Shown: in pieces, positions 14,718 through 22,910 of the stretch | Numbering within the stretch: the first letter of the stretch is position 1 | Layout of the letters: every line of letters starts with the position of its first letter | Origin: Deltaproteobacteria bacterium | Lineage (GTDB): Bacteria > Myxococcota_A > UBA9160 > UBA6930 | Assembly (NCBI GenBank): GCA_029261775.1 | Contig: JAJDAR010000344.1 | Span: forward strand, 1-33,142 | Direction of reading: 5' to 3' | DNA length: 33,142 nt | Program-made: the position numbers and the translations under genes | Notes under the pieces: generated by a model | Seen by the model: the letters and a program-made list of their open reading frames with translations, nothing else | Told to the model about the DNA's origin: nothing | Database searches by the model: none

Positions 14718-15742
14718 GCCTGCGCGAGGCCATCGAGTGCGCCCTCGACGGGCGGGAGGTCGCGGCGGAGCTGCTCGAATCGGCGTTCGGCACGATCATG
14801 GACGGAGAGGCCAGCGACGCCCAGATCGCGGCGCTGCTCGTTGCGCTGCGGGCCAAGGGGGAGACCACCCAGGAGATCGCGGCTCTCGCACGCGTGCTGC
14901 GGGCGCGGGCCGAGACCGTGCCGCTGGCGGATCCGCGGACCGTCGATACCTGCGGGACCGGCGGCGATGGTGCGGACACCTTCAACGTCTCCACCGTGGC
15001 CGCGTTCGTGGTCGCGGGGGCCGGGGTGCCCGTCGCCAAGCACGGCAACCGGGCCGCATCGAGCCGGACCGGCAGCTTCGACGTCCTGGAGGCCCTGGGC
15101 GTCGAGGCCGATCTGCCGATCGCGGAGGCGGCGCGGGTTCTCGCCGAAGTCGGAATCGGGCCCTTCTTCGCGCGGCGGGCCCATCCGGCCATGCGCTTCG
15201 TGGCGCCGGTGCGCCAGCAGCTCGGCGTCCGGACGATCATGAACTGCATGGGTCCGCTCCTGAACCCGGTGGGAGCCCGCCGCCAGCTCGTCGGGGTCTT
15301 CGCCGAGGTGTGGGTGGAGCGGCTCGCCCGAGCCCTCGCCGAGCTCGGCGCCGAGCGCGCACTGGTGGTGCACGGCAGCGACGGGCTCGACGAGATCACG
15401 ATCACCGGCCCGACGTCGGCGATGCTCCTCGAGGAGGGAAGGCTGCGGGCTCTGCAGCTCGATCCCGCAGAGATCGGGATCGATTCGGCCTCCGCCTCGG
15501 AGCTCCGTGGAGGCGACGCCCAGGAGAACGCGGCGATCGCCCGCAGCATCCTGGACGGCGAGCCCGGGCCGCGCCGCGACATCGTGGTGGCCAATGCCGG
15601 GGCCGCGCTCTGGGTGGCCGGCGCGGCCGGCGATTGGCCGGAGGGCGCGGGCCTCGCTCGCCGCAGCCTCGATTCGGGCGCCGCACGCGCCAAGCTGGCC
15701 GAGCTGGTCCAGGCGACGAAGGGACGGTCGGGCGCGGCGTGA
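14714..15742 (+). CDS. trpD: anthranilate phosphoribosyltransferase
   Basis: TrpD joins anthranilate with PRPP to give phosphoribosyl-anthranilate. The 342-residue product shows the PRPP/Mg site TCGTGGDGADTFNVST, the KHGNRAASSRTGSFD loop, the anthranilate region HPAMRFVAPVRQQLGVRT and MNCMGPLLNPVGA, all in normal order and length. The GTG at 14714 overlaps the trpG stop (GTGA), and its own stop overlaps the trpC start in the same way. It is separate from TrpG, unlike the fused enterobacterial form. Confidence 0.96.
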   Translation: MSLREAIECALDGREVAAELLESAFGTIMDGEASDAQIAALLVALRAKGETTQEIAALARVLRARAETVPLADPRTVDTCGTGGDGADTFNVSTVAAFVVAGAGVPVAKHGNRAASSRTGSFDVLEALGVEADLPIAEAARVLAEVGIGPFFARRAHPAMRFVAPVRQQLGVRTIMNCMGPLLNPVGARRQLVGVFAEVWVERLARALAELGAERALVVHGSDGLDEITITGPTSAMLLEEGRLRALQLDPAEIGIDSASASELRGGDAQENAAIARSILDGEPGPRRDIVVANAGAALWVAGAAGDWPEGAGLARRSLDSGAARAKLAELVQATKGRSGAA

Positions 15743-16524
15743 CGATCCTCGACGAGATCCTCGAGCGAAAACGCGACCTGGTGGGTGCTGCGCAAGCGCA
15801 GGTGCCGGCCGACCGGCTGCGCAGAGAGGCCGTGGCGGTCGCACGCCCGCCGGCAGGGTTTCGGCGTGCGCTTCGGGATTCGCCGCCGCCTCGCATCATC
15901 GCGGAGCTGAAGCGCCGCTCGCCGAGCAAGGGCGAGATCCGTGCCGACTACGACCCGGTCGTGCTGGCCCGCGCCTATGCCGAGGGCGGCGCTGCGGCGC
16001 TCTCGGTGCTCACGGACGAGCCCTACTTCGGGGGCTCCCTCGACGACCTCCGAGCTGCCCGGGGGGCGACCGGACTGCCGATCCTGCGCAAGGACTTCGT
16101 GATCGGTCCCTACCAGATCGACGAGGCCCGGGTCGCGGGGGCCGATGCCGTGCTGCTCATCGTGAAGGCCCTGTCCCAGGAGGACCTCGTCTCGCTCCAT
16201 GCCCACGCCCGCGGCCTCGGGCTCGACGTACTGGTCGAGGTCCACGATGAAGAGGAGCTGGATCGCGCGGCGGCGTGTGGGGCAGATCTGATCGGGATCA
16301 ACAACCGGGACCTGACCCGATTCACGACCGATCTGGCGGTGACCGAGCGTCTCCTGCCCAAGGCGCCGGCCGAGGCGGTCGTCGTCACCGAGAGCGGTAT
16401 CATGACCTTCGAGGACGTGAGCCGCCTCTCGCGTGCCGGGGCCCACGGCTTCCTCGTCGGGGAGTCCTTGATGAGACAAGCCGACGTGACCCAGGCGCTC
16501 AGCCGACTTCGGGGGACCTTTTGA
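15739..16524 (+). CDS. trpC: indole-3-glycerol phosphate synthase
   Basis: TrpC closes the indole ring from carboxyphenylamino-deoxyribulose phosphate. The 261-residue (beta/alpha)8 protein has IIAELKRRSPSKGEIR with the catalytic Lys, LSVLTDEPYFGGS, LPILRKDFVIGPYQI, the LVEVHDEEEL strand, IGINNRDL and VTESGI, as in the family. It is monofunctional and not fused to TrpF. Its GTG start overlaps the trpD stop (GTGA), and its stop overlaps the trpF TTG start (TTGA). Confidence 0.96.
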   Translation: MTILDEILERKRDLVGAAQAQVPADRLRREAVAVARPPAGFRRALRDSPPPRIIAELKRRSPSKGEIRADYDPVVLARAYAEGGAAALSVLTDEPYFGGSLDDLRAARGATGLPILRKDFVIGPYQIDEARVAGADAVLLIVKALSQEDLVSLHAHARGLGLDVLVEVHDEEELDRAAACGADLIGINNRDLTRFTTDLAVTERLLPKAPAEAVVVTESGIMTFEDVSRLSRAGAHGFLVGESLMRQADVTQALSRLRGTF

Positions 16525-17177
16525 CCGTACGCATCAAGATCTGCGGAATCGTGCACCCGGACGACGCCGCGGCCGCCGTCGATGCCGGCGCGGACATGAT
16601 CGGCCTCAATTTCGTCCCGGGCTCACCGCGCTGCCTCACCCTCGACGCCGCGGCGAAGATCGCGGACCGCGTCGAAGGCCAGGTCGAGCGGGTCGCGATC
16701 TTTCGCGACGCCCCCTGGTCCGAGATCGAGCGGGTCACGCGCCGGGTCCAGCTCGAGCGCATCCAGTTCCACGGCGACGAGTCGGAGGAGGAGATCGAGC
16801 TCGTCGACTATCCCGTGATCAAGGCCGTGCGCGGCGCGGATCGCGAGGCGGCGGTGCGTTACCCCGGAGCCTTGCTGCTGCTCGATCACCCGACGCAGGG
16901 CGGCGGCCAGGGCCAGGCCTGGAACTGGAGCGAGGCGACCGAGCTGATCGCTGAGGGTTACGACCTGATGCTCGCGGGCGGTCTCACCCCCGACAACGTG
17001 CAGGCCGTGCTGGGAGAGCTCGGCGACTACCTGCCGTGGGGCGTGGACGTCGCGACCGGCGTCGAGCAGCCTGGAGCCGTCCGCAAGGACGCGTCGCGGA
17101 TCGCGTCCTTCGTCGCCGCCGTGCGCCAGGCGGAGAAGCTCGAGAAGCCCGAGAAACCGGAAGGCGAAGAGGCCTAG
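16521..17177 (+). CDS. trpF: phosphoribosylanthranilate isomerase
   Basis: TrpF performs the Amadori rearrangement between the TrpD and TrpC steps. The 218-residue barrel starts TVRIKICGI with the catalytic Cys, then MIGLNFVPGSPR, VAIFRDA, IQFHGDE, the phosphate loop residues AGGLTPDNV, and WGVDVATGVEQPGAVRKD with the catalytic Asp. The start is a TTG in TTGA overlap with trpC. The tail is low-complexity (KLEKPEKPEGEEA). The last codons and the stop fall in the first copy of a 25-bp tandem repeat. The operon ends here without trpBA, meeting convergent coaE. Confidence 0.94.
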   Translation: MTVRIKICGIVHPDDAAAAVDAGADMIGLNFVPGSPRCLTLDAAAKIADRVEGQVERVAIFRDAPWSEIERVTRRVQLERIQFHGDESEEEIELVDYPVIKAVRGADREAAVRYPGALLLLDHPTQGGGQGQAWNWSEATELIAEGYDLMLAGGLTPDNVQAVLGELGDYLPWGVDVATGVEQPGAVRKDASRIASFVAAVRQAEKLEKPEKPEGEEA

Positions 17178-17236
17178 GCTGCGTTCGGGCGAAGAGGCCT
17201 AGCCTGCGTTCGGGCGAAGAGGCCTAGCCTGCGTTC
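17163..17236. repeat. 25-bp tandem triplication across the trpF/coaE convergent stops
   Basis: GGGCGAAGAGGCCTAGCCTGCGTTC occurs twice exactly at 17187-17211 and 17212-17236. It is preceded by a 24-bp copy at 17163-17186 with one base change (CCTAGG for CCTAGC). Each unit contains CTAG, giving TAG on both strands. The first copy supplies the trpF stop (17175-17177) and the third supplies the coaE stop (17224-17226). AGGC-CTA-GCCT within each unit is also a short inverted repeat. The copies are nearly identical, so the duplication looks recent. Confidence 0.92.
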
Positions 17237-17877
17237 TGCGAGGACGGCTCCTCGCCGGTGAGGGTGCGGAACAGCTCGTCGACCTGCCGCTCGGTCTCGC
17301 GCAGGTCCCCGCCGTTCTCGATCACCCAGTCCGCCAGCTCGCGCTTCTCGTCGATCGGCATCTGGGCACGCATGCGCTGTGTGGCGTGCTCGGCACTCGC
17401 GCCGTCTCGAGCCTGCTGACGCTCGATCTGGAGCGCCTCGGGGGCGTAGACCAGGATCACGCCGTCGACTGCGTCGGCCGTCGTGGGGCGACCGCTGTCC
17501 CGCGCCTTGCGCGCGCTCTCGAAGAGCAGAGGAACGTCGACGAGGACGAGGGGGGCGTCGGAGCCGCGCGCTTCGGCGACCCGGCGCGCGAGCTCGGCGA
17601 CGATCGGGCCGCCGGTCAGGCGCGCGAGGGTGGCGCGGGCCTCGGGGTCGGCGAACACGTGGGCGCCCAGGGCCTTGCGGTCCAGGCTGCCGTCCGGCCT
17701 GCGGAAGCGCTCGCCGAAGGTCTCGAGGATCTCGTCGTGGAGCGGCGCGCCCGGCGCCTGCAGTTCGTGGACGATCGCGTCGGCATCGACGATCCGCGCA
17801 CCGCGCTTCTCGAAGAGCTGCGCCACGGTGCTCTTGCCCGTGCCGATTCCGCCCGTCAGCCCCACCACTCTCGGCAT
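17224..17877 (-). CDS. coaE: dephospho-CoA kinase
   Basis: CoaE phosphorylates dephospho-CoA, the last step of coenzyme A synthesis. The 217-residue P-loop kinase has GLTGGIGTGKST at residues 6-17, then IVDADAIVHEL with the catalytic Asp, LVLVDVPLLFE for the acceptor site, and RMRAQMPIDEKRELADWVIENGG as the lid and C-terminal region. Length is normal. Its final residues (SSQNAG) and stop are encoded inside the third copy of the 25-bp repeat. The GGDEF gene lies 52 bp upstream on the same strand, so the two may be cotranscribed. Confidence 0.96.
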   Translation of the reverse strand: MPRVVGLTGGIGTGKSTVAQLFEKRGARIVDADAIVHELQAPGAPLHDEILETFGERFRRPDGSLDRKALGAHVFADPEARATLARLTGGPIVAELARRVAEARGSDAPLVLVDVPLLFESARKARDSGRPTTADAVDGVILVYAPEALQIERQQARDGASAEHATQRMRAQMPIDEKRELADWVIENGGDLRETERQVDELFRTLTGEEPSSQNAG

Positions 17878-17929
17878 CGGCCGAGCATGGCACGGGAGCG
17901 CGCGAGCGCCAGCGAACGGAGTCGGTCCC

Positions 17930-19432
17930 TCAGCGTGGCCCGGTCTCGTCCTCGCCGGGCGGCTCGTGGACCCGGACGCAGTTCTTGCCGGCGGCCTTCG
18001 CGCGATACAGGGCTTCGTCGGCGCCCAGGAAGAAGGCCTTGCGGCTGCCCTGGTAGCGGTTCACGCCGATCGAGACGGTCATCTTCACGAGGCGCATCGT
18101 GTCGTCGAGGATGAAGGAGGCCTCGGCGACGGCCGAGCGAATCTTCTCCGCCAGAAGCACGGCCCCTTCGAGACTCGTGTTGGACGCGAGCACCACGAAC
18201 TCCTCGCCGCCGTAGCGCGCCACCAGGTCGGCATCGCGGCTGTTGTCGTTCAGGATCTCGGCCAGGCCGGTGAGCAGCTCGTCCCCGGCCGCGTGGCCGA
18301 GCTGGTCGTTGAGCCGCTTGAAGTCGTCGATGTCGATCACCAGGATCGAGAGCTGCTCCTGGGTGCGGGCGACCCGCTTGATCTCGCGGGTGAGGAAATC
18401 CTGGAAGAAGCGGTGGTTGTGCAGCTTGGTCAGTCCGTCCGTGATCGACAGCTGTCCGAGCACCTCGTTGGCGGCCTGCAGGGCCTCGTTCTGCTGAACC
18501 AGCCGCTCGTTCGCCCGCTGGAGGTCGCCACGCTGATCGCGCAGGTCGCCGATCATCGCGTTGAAGGTGCGCGTCAGCAGAGCGAGCTCGCGCTCCGCGG
18601 GGACCGGCGACACCTCGACGTCGAGCTGGCCTTCGCTGACCTGGCGGGCTGCATCCGAGAGGGCGTGGATGGGACCGACCACGGCGTTGGTGACGCGGCG
18701 CGAGACGAGGGCCATCAGCCCGGTCAGGACCAGGCTCAGCAGCAGCGCGCTGGTCAGAAGGCCGAGGACCGGCGAGAACACACTCGAGAACGGAACCTCC
18801 AGGACGAGCCGGGTGCGCATGCCGGGCACCCCGCGGCTGCCGCCGAAGACCAGCTCGCCTGCGGGATTGCGGTAGATCGTAGGCGTCTCCGGCCAGCCGC
18901 CGGCCGGCGGGCTCGGTGCGCCCGCGACCGTCGGCTCGGGCGCCCACTGGATGCGGGCATCCGCGGGGAGCAGGCTCGGCGCCAGGAGCTGCTCGCGGTA
19001 GGCGGTCGAGACCCAGGCAACGCGACCGCCCTCCGGATCCACCCACCCGGGCGAGGGCTGGCCCGCGCGGGTCAGCCAGTACAGGCCGGGCGTACCGGGC
19101 CCTTCGGCCAGCGGCTCGACCGCGTCGAACATCGGGCCCGGCTCGAGGGCGGGCGATGCTTTGGCCCCGAGATCGGGGACGACGCGTGCCATCGCCCCCT
19201 CGAGGCTCGCCGGTACGGCACGTTCCATCGTGGCCGACACCAGCCGCTGCGCGGCGACGACCCCGAGCGCCAGCAGCGAGAGCGCCCCGAGCAGGACCGA
19301 GCCCAGCAGCAGCAGGCGCAGCCGACCCCCGAGGCTGCCGCCGCCGAAGGTCTCGTCGCCGGCGCCCCCAGCGGGGCTCGGTTCTCGGGCCTCGCCGTCA
19401 GGCGAGCTCTCGTCGTGGGTGGATTCGGACAT
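17930..19432 (-). CDS. membrane diguanylate cyclase with HAMP and GGDEF domains
   Basis: The 500-residue protein should make cyclic di-GMP in response to an extracytoplasmic signal. A polar N-terminus is followed by a membrane segment (about 35-62), a periplasmic domain of about 160 residues without a recognised fold, and a second membrane segment (about 222-243). A HAMP linker (VTNAVVGPIHALSDAARQVS) and a short coiled coil (RANERLVQQNEALQAANEVL) come next, then the GGDEF domain from about 330. The catalytic motif is GGEEF at 408-412. An intact inhibitory site RDAD lies at 399-402, so product inhibition is likely. No EAL domain is present. It is transcribed toward coaE and divergently from pheA. 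Confidence 0.93.
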   Translation of the reverse strand: MSESTHDESSPDGEAREPSPAGGAGDETFGGGSLGGRLRLLLLGSVLLGALSLLALGVVAAQRLVSATMERAVPASLEGAMARVVPDLGAKASPALEPGPMFDAVEPLAEGPGTPGLYWLTRAGQPSPGWVDPEGGRVAWVSTAYREQLLAPSLLPADARIQWAPEPTVAGAPSPPAGGWPETPTIYRNPAGELVFGGSRGVPGMRTRLVLEVPFSSVFSPVLGLLTSALLLSLVLTGLMALVSRRVTNAVVGPIHALSDAARQVSEGQLDVEVSPVPAERELALLTRTFNAMIGDLRDQRGDLQRANERLVQQNEALQAANEVLGQLSITDGLTKLHNHRFFQDFLTREIKRVARTQEQLSILVIDIDDFKRLNDQLGHAAGDELLTGLAEILNDNSRDADLVARYGGEEFVVLASNTSLEGAVLLAEKIRSAVAEASFILDDTMRLVKMTVSIGVNRYQGSRKAFFLGADEALYRAKAAGKNCVRVHEPPGEDETGPR

Positions 19433-19599
19433 GATCGAGCGCCCCGGTATCGGACGGACGGGGGACCGGCTTGATCCGCGGTCCAGGTTCCAACCCCGCG
19501 AGAAGCCTATGCTTTTAGCGATTCTGCGAGCCGCCGCTGGAGCTTCGGGGCAGAAGCGGCTAACTCCCCGTAAGCGCGAAGGATTTCGAACCGGGGCGT

Positions 19600-19628
19600 T
19601 TGACCGCCCTGTGGCCCTCGGATATATT
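19600..19628 (+). promoter_or_regulatory. sigma-70-type promoter of the pheA-hisC-tyrA-rpsA cluster
   Basis: TTGACC is followed by exactly 17 bases and then TATATT, the best promoter match in the window. Start of transcription would be near 19635, leaving a leader of about 70 nt before pheA. The rest of the 271-bp gap to the GGDEF gene is less G/C-rich at would-be codon positions than its surroundings and holds a GCTTC/GAAGC hairpin near 19546. No Phe-rich leader peptide is seen downstream of the promoter. Confidence 0.7.
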
Positions 19629-19703
19629 GCGCCAGTCTTTTCGAGGGGTTAGCGGCCTTCGCGCCGGTCCATCCCAGCCTCTCTCGACCCTCTTCGAGGT
19701 CAC

Positions 19704-20891
19704 ATGAGCGAGCCCGGCTCCCGCACACCCGCGGCGGCGTCCGATGGGGACGCGAGCGATTTGCCTTTTTCGGCGGAGCTCGCGGAGCTGCGCGCGGAGA
19801 TCGATGCGGTCGACCGGCGGATCCTTGCGGAGCTGAACCGACGCGCCGAGCTCGTGTTGCGCGTCGGCGAGCTCAAGCTCGACCGGGGCGCAGGCATCTA
19901 CAGCGCCGCGCGTGAGCGGGACCTGACGGACCGGCTGACGGCTGCGAACCCGGGTCCGTTTCCCGATGCCGGTGTGCGGCCCGTCTTTCGCGAGATCGTC
20001 TCGGCGACTCGATCGCTCGAAGCCCGTCTCCGGGTCGCGTACCTCGGACCGGAAGGCACCTTCTCCCATCTGGCCGCGCGCGAGACCTTCGGCGCCCATG
20101 CGGAGTACGTCGCGGCCGCCACGATGTCCGAGGTCTTCGCCATCGTCGAGCGGGGCGAGGCCGAGCACGGCCTGGTCCCGGTGGAGAACACCACCGAGGG
20201 CGTCGTGACGCCGACCCTGGACGCGTTGCTCGCCTCCGAGCTCGCAATCTCGGGCGAGAGCCTGCTGCGCATCTCGCACCACCTGATGTCGGCTTCGGGG
20301 CGGATGGAGGACGTGCGGCGGGTCGCCTCCCACCCCCAGCCGCTGGCCCAGTGCCGCATCTGGCTGGATCGTCACATCCCGCAGGCCGAGCGCCAGGAGA
20401 TGCCGAGCACGTCCGCCGCGGCGGAGCTCGCCGTGCGGGAGGCCGACGTAGCCGCGATCGGCAGCTCGCTGGTCGCCGAGCTGCGCCAGCTGCAGATCAT
20501 CGCCGGCTCCATCGAGGACCAGCGCGACAACACCACGCGTTTCCTGGTGATCGGGGGCGACTCTCCGCCGCCGAGCGGCAACGACCTGACTTCGGTCGCC
20601 TACACCGTGCGCAAGGGCAAGTCCGGTGCGCTGCACGATCTCCTGAAGCCCTTCGCCGACCACGGCGTGAACCTGACGAGCATCCAGGCGCGTCCGCTGA
20701 AGGGCACGCCGTGGGAGTACGTCTTCTTTCTCGACGTCGAGGGCCACACCAAGGAGGGCGAAGTGCTGGCGGCCCTCGAGGCGGCTGCCGTGTTCGCGAA
20801 CTCGCACCGCGTGCTGGGCTCGTTTCCGCGCGCCACCGAGGCCCGCAATCCTTCTCGCCAGCCGGTCGGCTCCCCGCGGTCCTCCTCGTGA
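19704..20891 (+). CDS. pheA: bifunctional chorismate mutase/prephenate dehydratase
   Basis: The 395-residue P-protein converts chorismate to prephenate and then phenylpyruvate. An AroQ-type mutase domain (about 24-104; AEIDAVDRRILAELNRRAEL, IYSAARERDL) is followed by the dehydratase domain (about 107-290; AYLGPEGTFSH, VPVENTTEGVV, NTTRFLVIGG). A C-terminal ACT domain (about 298-375; KSGALHDLLKPFADHGVNLT) comes last. In the ACT domain the usual ESRP phenylalanine-site motif reads QARP, which may alter feedback control. The ATG has GAGG 4 nt upstream, inside a small CCTC-TTC-GAGG hairpin that could partly mask it. It overlaps hisC by 4 bp (GTGA) and is first in the supraoperon. Confidence 0.95.
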   Translation: MSEPGSRTPAAASDGDASDLPFSAELAELRAEIDAVDRRILAELNRRAELVLRVGELKLDRGAGIYSAARERDLTDRLTAANPGPFPDAGVRPVFREIVSATRSLEARLRVAYLGPEGTFSHLAARETFGAHAEYVAAATMSEVFAIVERGEAEHGLVPVENTTEGVVTPTLDALLASELAISGESLLRISHHLMSASGRMEDVRRVASHPQPLAQCRIWLDRHIPQAERQEMPSTSAAAELAVREADVAAIGSSLVAELRQLQIIAGSIEDQRDNTTRFLVIGGDSPPPSGNDLTSVAYTVRKGKSGALHDLLKPFADHGVNLTSIQARPLKGTPWEYVFFLDVEGHTKEGEVLAALEAAAVFANSHRVLGSFPRATEARNPSRQPVGSPRSSS

Positions 20892-21991
20892 AGCAACGCA
20901 CCCTCCGCGAGCGCGTGAAGCCCCACCTGGCCGCGCTCGAGCCGTACCAGCCCGGAAAGCCGATCGAAGAGCTCGAGCGCGAGCTCGGCATCGAGGGCTC
21001 GATCAAGCTCGCCTCCAACGAGAACCCGCTCGGGCCGTCTCCACGCGCCGTCGCCGCAGTCGAGCGCGCCGCGGCAGGCGTGCACCGCTATCCCGACGGC
21101 GCGAGCTTCGCTCTGCGTGCAGCCCTCTCCGAGCGCCTCGAGGTCGCTCCCGGACAGCTGGTCTTCGGCTGCGGCTCCGACGAGCTGCTGGAGCTGGTGG
21201 CCAAGGCCTTCGTCGGACCGGGCGACGAGGTCGTGTATGCGTGGCCTTCGTTCGCGATGTATCCGATCGTGACCCAGGGCATGGGCGGGACGCCGGTGCC
21301 GGTGCCGCTGGACGACGCATTGGTGCACGACCTGCCGGCCCTGGCCGCGGCGATCACGGATCGCACCCAGGTCGTGATCGTCTGCAATCCCAACAATCCG
21401 ACCGGCACCAGCGTGGGTGCCGAGGCCTTCGATCGCTTCGTCGAGGCGCTGCCCGAGGATCTGCTGCTGGTCGTGGACGAGGCCTACGTCGAGTATGCGC
21501 GGCGGCCCGACTTTCCGGATGCGCTGGCCTGGGTGGAACGCCGCCCGGCGACCCTGGTGATGCGGACCTTCTCCAAGATCTACGGCCTGGCCGGCCTGCG
21601 GGTCGGCTACGGCGTCGCGGGCGCCGAGCTTGCCGGCTACCTGGAGCGCGGGCGCCATCCCTTCAACCTGAACCTCCTGGCCGAGGCCGGCGCGCTGGCC
21701 GCGCTCGAGGACGGCGAGTTCGTCGAGCGCTCGCAGCGACTGAACGCGGAAGGGGCCGAGCTGCTGACCCGCCAGCTGGAGGCGCTCGGGTGCGAGGTCT
21801 GGCCCACCGATACGAACTTCCTGCTGACCCGGGTCGGAGCCGGGGCCTTCGAGGCCCTGCAGCAGCAGGGTGTGATCGTGCGGCCGATGGGGGGATTCGG
21901 TCTCCCCGAGCACATCCGCGTCACGATCGGGACGCCGGAGGAGAACGAGCGATTGATCAAGGCGCTGCGCACATGGCGGGAGTCGCGGTGA
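20888..21991 (+). CDS. hisC: histidinol-phosphate/aromatic aminotransferase
   Basis: This 367-residue fold-type I PLP enzyme is of the HisC family. Landmarks are IKLASNENPLGPS, HRYPDGAS, GCGSDELLELV, VIVCNPNNPTG, DEAYVEY, the PLP Lys in TFSKIYGLAGLRVGY, and FNLNLLA. HisC enzymes make histidinol phosphate, but those located between pheA and tyrA commonly transaminate phenylpyruvate, hydroxyphenylpyruvate or prephenate. That role is inferred here from the gene order, and dual use is possible. The start is a GTG in GTGA overlap with pheA. Confidence 0.92.
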   Translation: MKQRTLRERVKPHLAALEPYQPGKPIEELERELGIEGSIKLASNENPLGPSPRAVAAVERAAAGVHRYPDGASFALRAALSERLEVAPGQLVFGCGSDELLELVAKAFVGPGDEVVYAWPSFAMYPIVTQGMGGTPVPVPLDDALVHDLPALAAAITDRTQVVIVCNPNNPTGTSVGAEAFDRFVEALPEDLLLVVDEAYVEYARRPDFPDALAWVERRPATLVMRTFSKIYGLAGLRVGYGVAGAELAGYLERGRHPFNLNLLAEAGALAALEDGEFVERSQRLNAEGAELLTRQLEALGCEVWPTDTNFLLTRVGAGAFEALQQQGVIVRPMGGFGLPEHIRVTIGTPEENERLIKALRTWRESR

Positions 21992-22899
21992 AGCCGCACT
22001 TCGAGACGCTGAGCGTGATCGGCCTCGGGCTGCTGGGCGGCTCGCTGGTGGCCGCGGCACGCGAGCGGGGCCTGGCCGACCGCGTGATCGGCGTCAGTCG
22101 CCGCGCCGTCACGGCCGAGCAGGCGCTGGCCCGCGACATCGTCGACGAGGCGACGACCGACCTGGCCCGCGGCGTCCGCGGGGCCGACCTGGTCGTGCTG
22201 GCGACTCCGGTGTTCGCCATGGAGGAGGTGCTGCGCGCTGCGGTGCCGCACCTGCGCGAGGACGCCCTGGTCACCGACGTCGGGAGCGTCAAGGGCGCTC
22301 TGGCCGACACCTTGCCCGGCCTGCTGCCGCCGGGTGTGCGCTTCGTCGGCTCGCACCCCATGGCCGGCAGCCACGCCAGCGGGCTCGAGCACGCGCGGGC
22401 CGATCTGTTCGAAGGCGCGGCCTGCGTGGTCGCGCCCGGCTCCGAGCCCCGCGATACCGAGCGGCTGGTCGCGTTCTGGAAGGCGCTCGGCATGCGGGTC
22501 GAGCTGCGCGCCGCCGATCGGCACGACGAGGAGGTGGCCTGGATCAGCCACCTGCCTCACGCCGTGGCCTTCGCCTTCGCCCGGGCGCTCGAGCGCGCGC
22601 CGAGCGGCTCGGTCGCCCTGCGCGGCACCGGCTTCCGCGACTTCACGCGGGTGGCTCGCAGCGAGCCCGACCTCTGGGCCGACATCCTGGTCACGAACCG
22701 CAAGGCCCTGGCCGGGCCTCTTCACGAAATGAGCGAGCGGCTCGCCGAGCTGGCCCGCTGCATCGAAACCGGAGACCCCGACGCGGTCTCCGCCTATCTC
22801 AACGCTGCCGGGGACCAGCTCCAAGGCAGCGACGACGCCCGATCCGGGGGCGATAACCCGGAAATCCAGGCTGCCCCCGTGGCGGCCACCAAGGAGTGA
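21988..22899 (+). CDS. tyrA: prephenate/arogenate dehydrogenase TyrA
   Basis: TyrA oxidatively decarboxylates prephenate or arogenate on the way to tyrosine. The roughly 303-residue product has the dinucleotide-binding GLGLLGGSL, VTDVGSVKGAL, the catalytic GSHPMAGSHASG, and HLPHAVAFA. No ACT or mutase domain is fused. The end of the second strand reads GVSRR rather than having the Asp typical of NAD-specific forms, hinting at NADP use (inference). The GTG at 21988 overlaps the hisC stop (GTGA) with GGGAG 5 nt upstream; the ATG at 21973 is an alternative adding five residues. The tail of about 30 residues is low-complexity. rpsA follows within 11 bp. Confidence 0.93.
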   Translation: MKPHFETLSVIGLGLLGGSLVAAARERGLADRVIGVSRRAVTAEQALARDIVDEATTDLARGVRGADLVVLATPVFAMEEVLRAAVPHLREDALVTDVGSVKGALADTLPGLLPPGVRFVGSHPMAGSHASGLEHARADLFEGAACVVAPGSEPRDTERLVAFWKALGMRVELRAADRHDEEVAWISHLPHAVAFAFARALERAPSGSVALRGTGFRDFTRVARSEPDLWADILVTNRKALAGPLHEMSERLAELARCIETGDPDAVSAYLNAAGDQLQGSDDARSGGDNPEIQAAPVAATKE

Positions 22900-22910
22900 A
22901 GACACTTCAC

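Noticed and set aside
17174-17893. 239-codon minus-strand ORF over coaE in another frame
   Set aside because: Frame-shifted shadow of coaE; the CoaE motifs are all in the 17224-17877 frame.
19581-19592. tRNA T-arm-like GGTTCGAAATCC on the minus strand
   Set aside because: The flanks do not form a T stem, acceptor stem or anticodon arm, so there is no tRNA or clear attachment site.
19509-19652. 47-codon plus-strand ORF with several Phe codons, considered as a pheA leader peptide
   Set aside because: The pheA promoter lies inside it, so the transcript would begin after most of the frame; Phe codons are scattered, not clustered.
19507-19728. 73-codon minus-strand ORF upstream of pheA
   Set aside because: Its residues look less biased than a typical shadow, but third-position G/C is far lower than in real genes here, it contains the pheA promoter and start, and no family is recognised.
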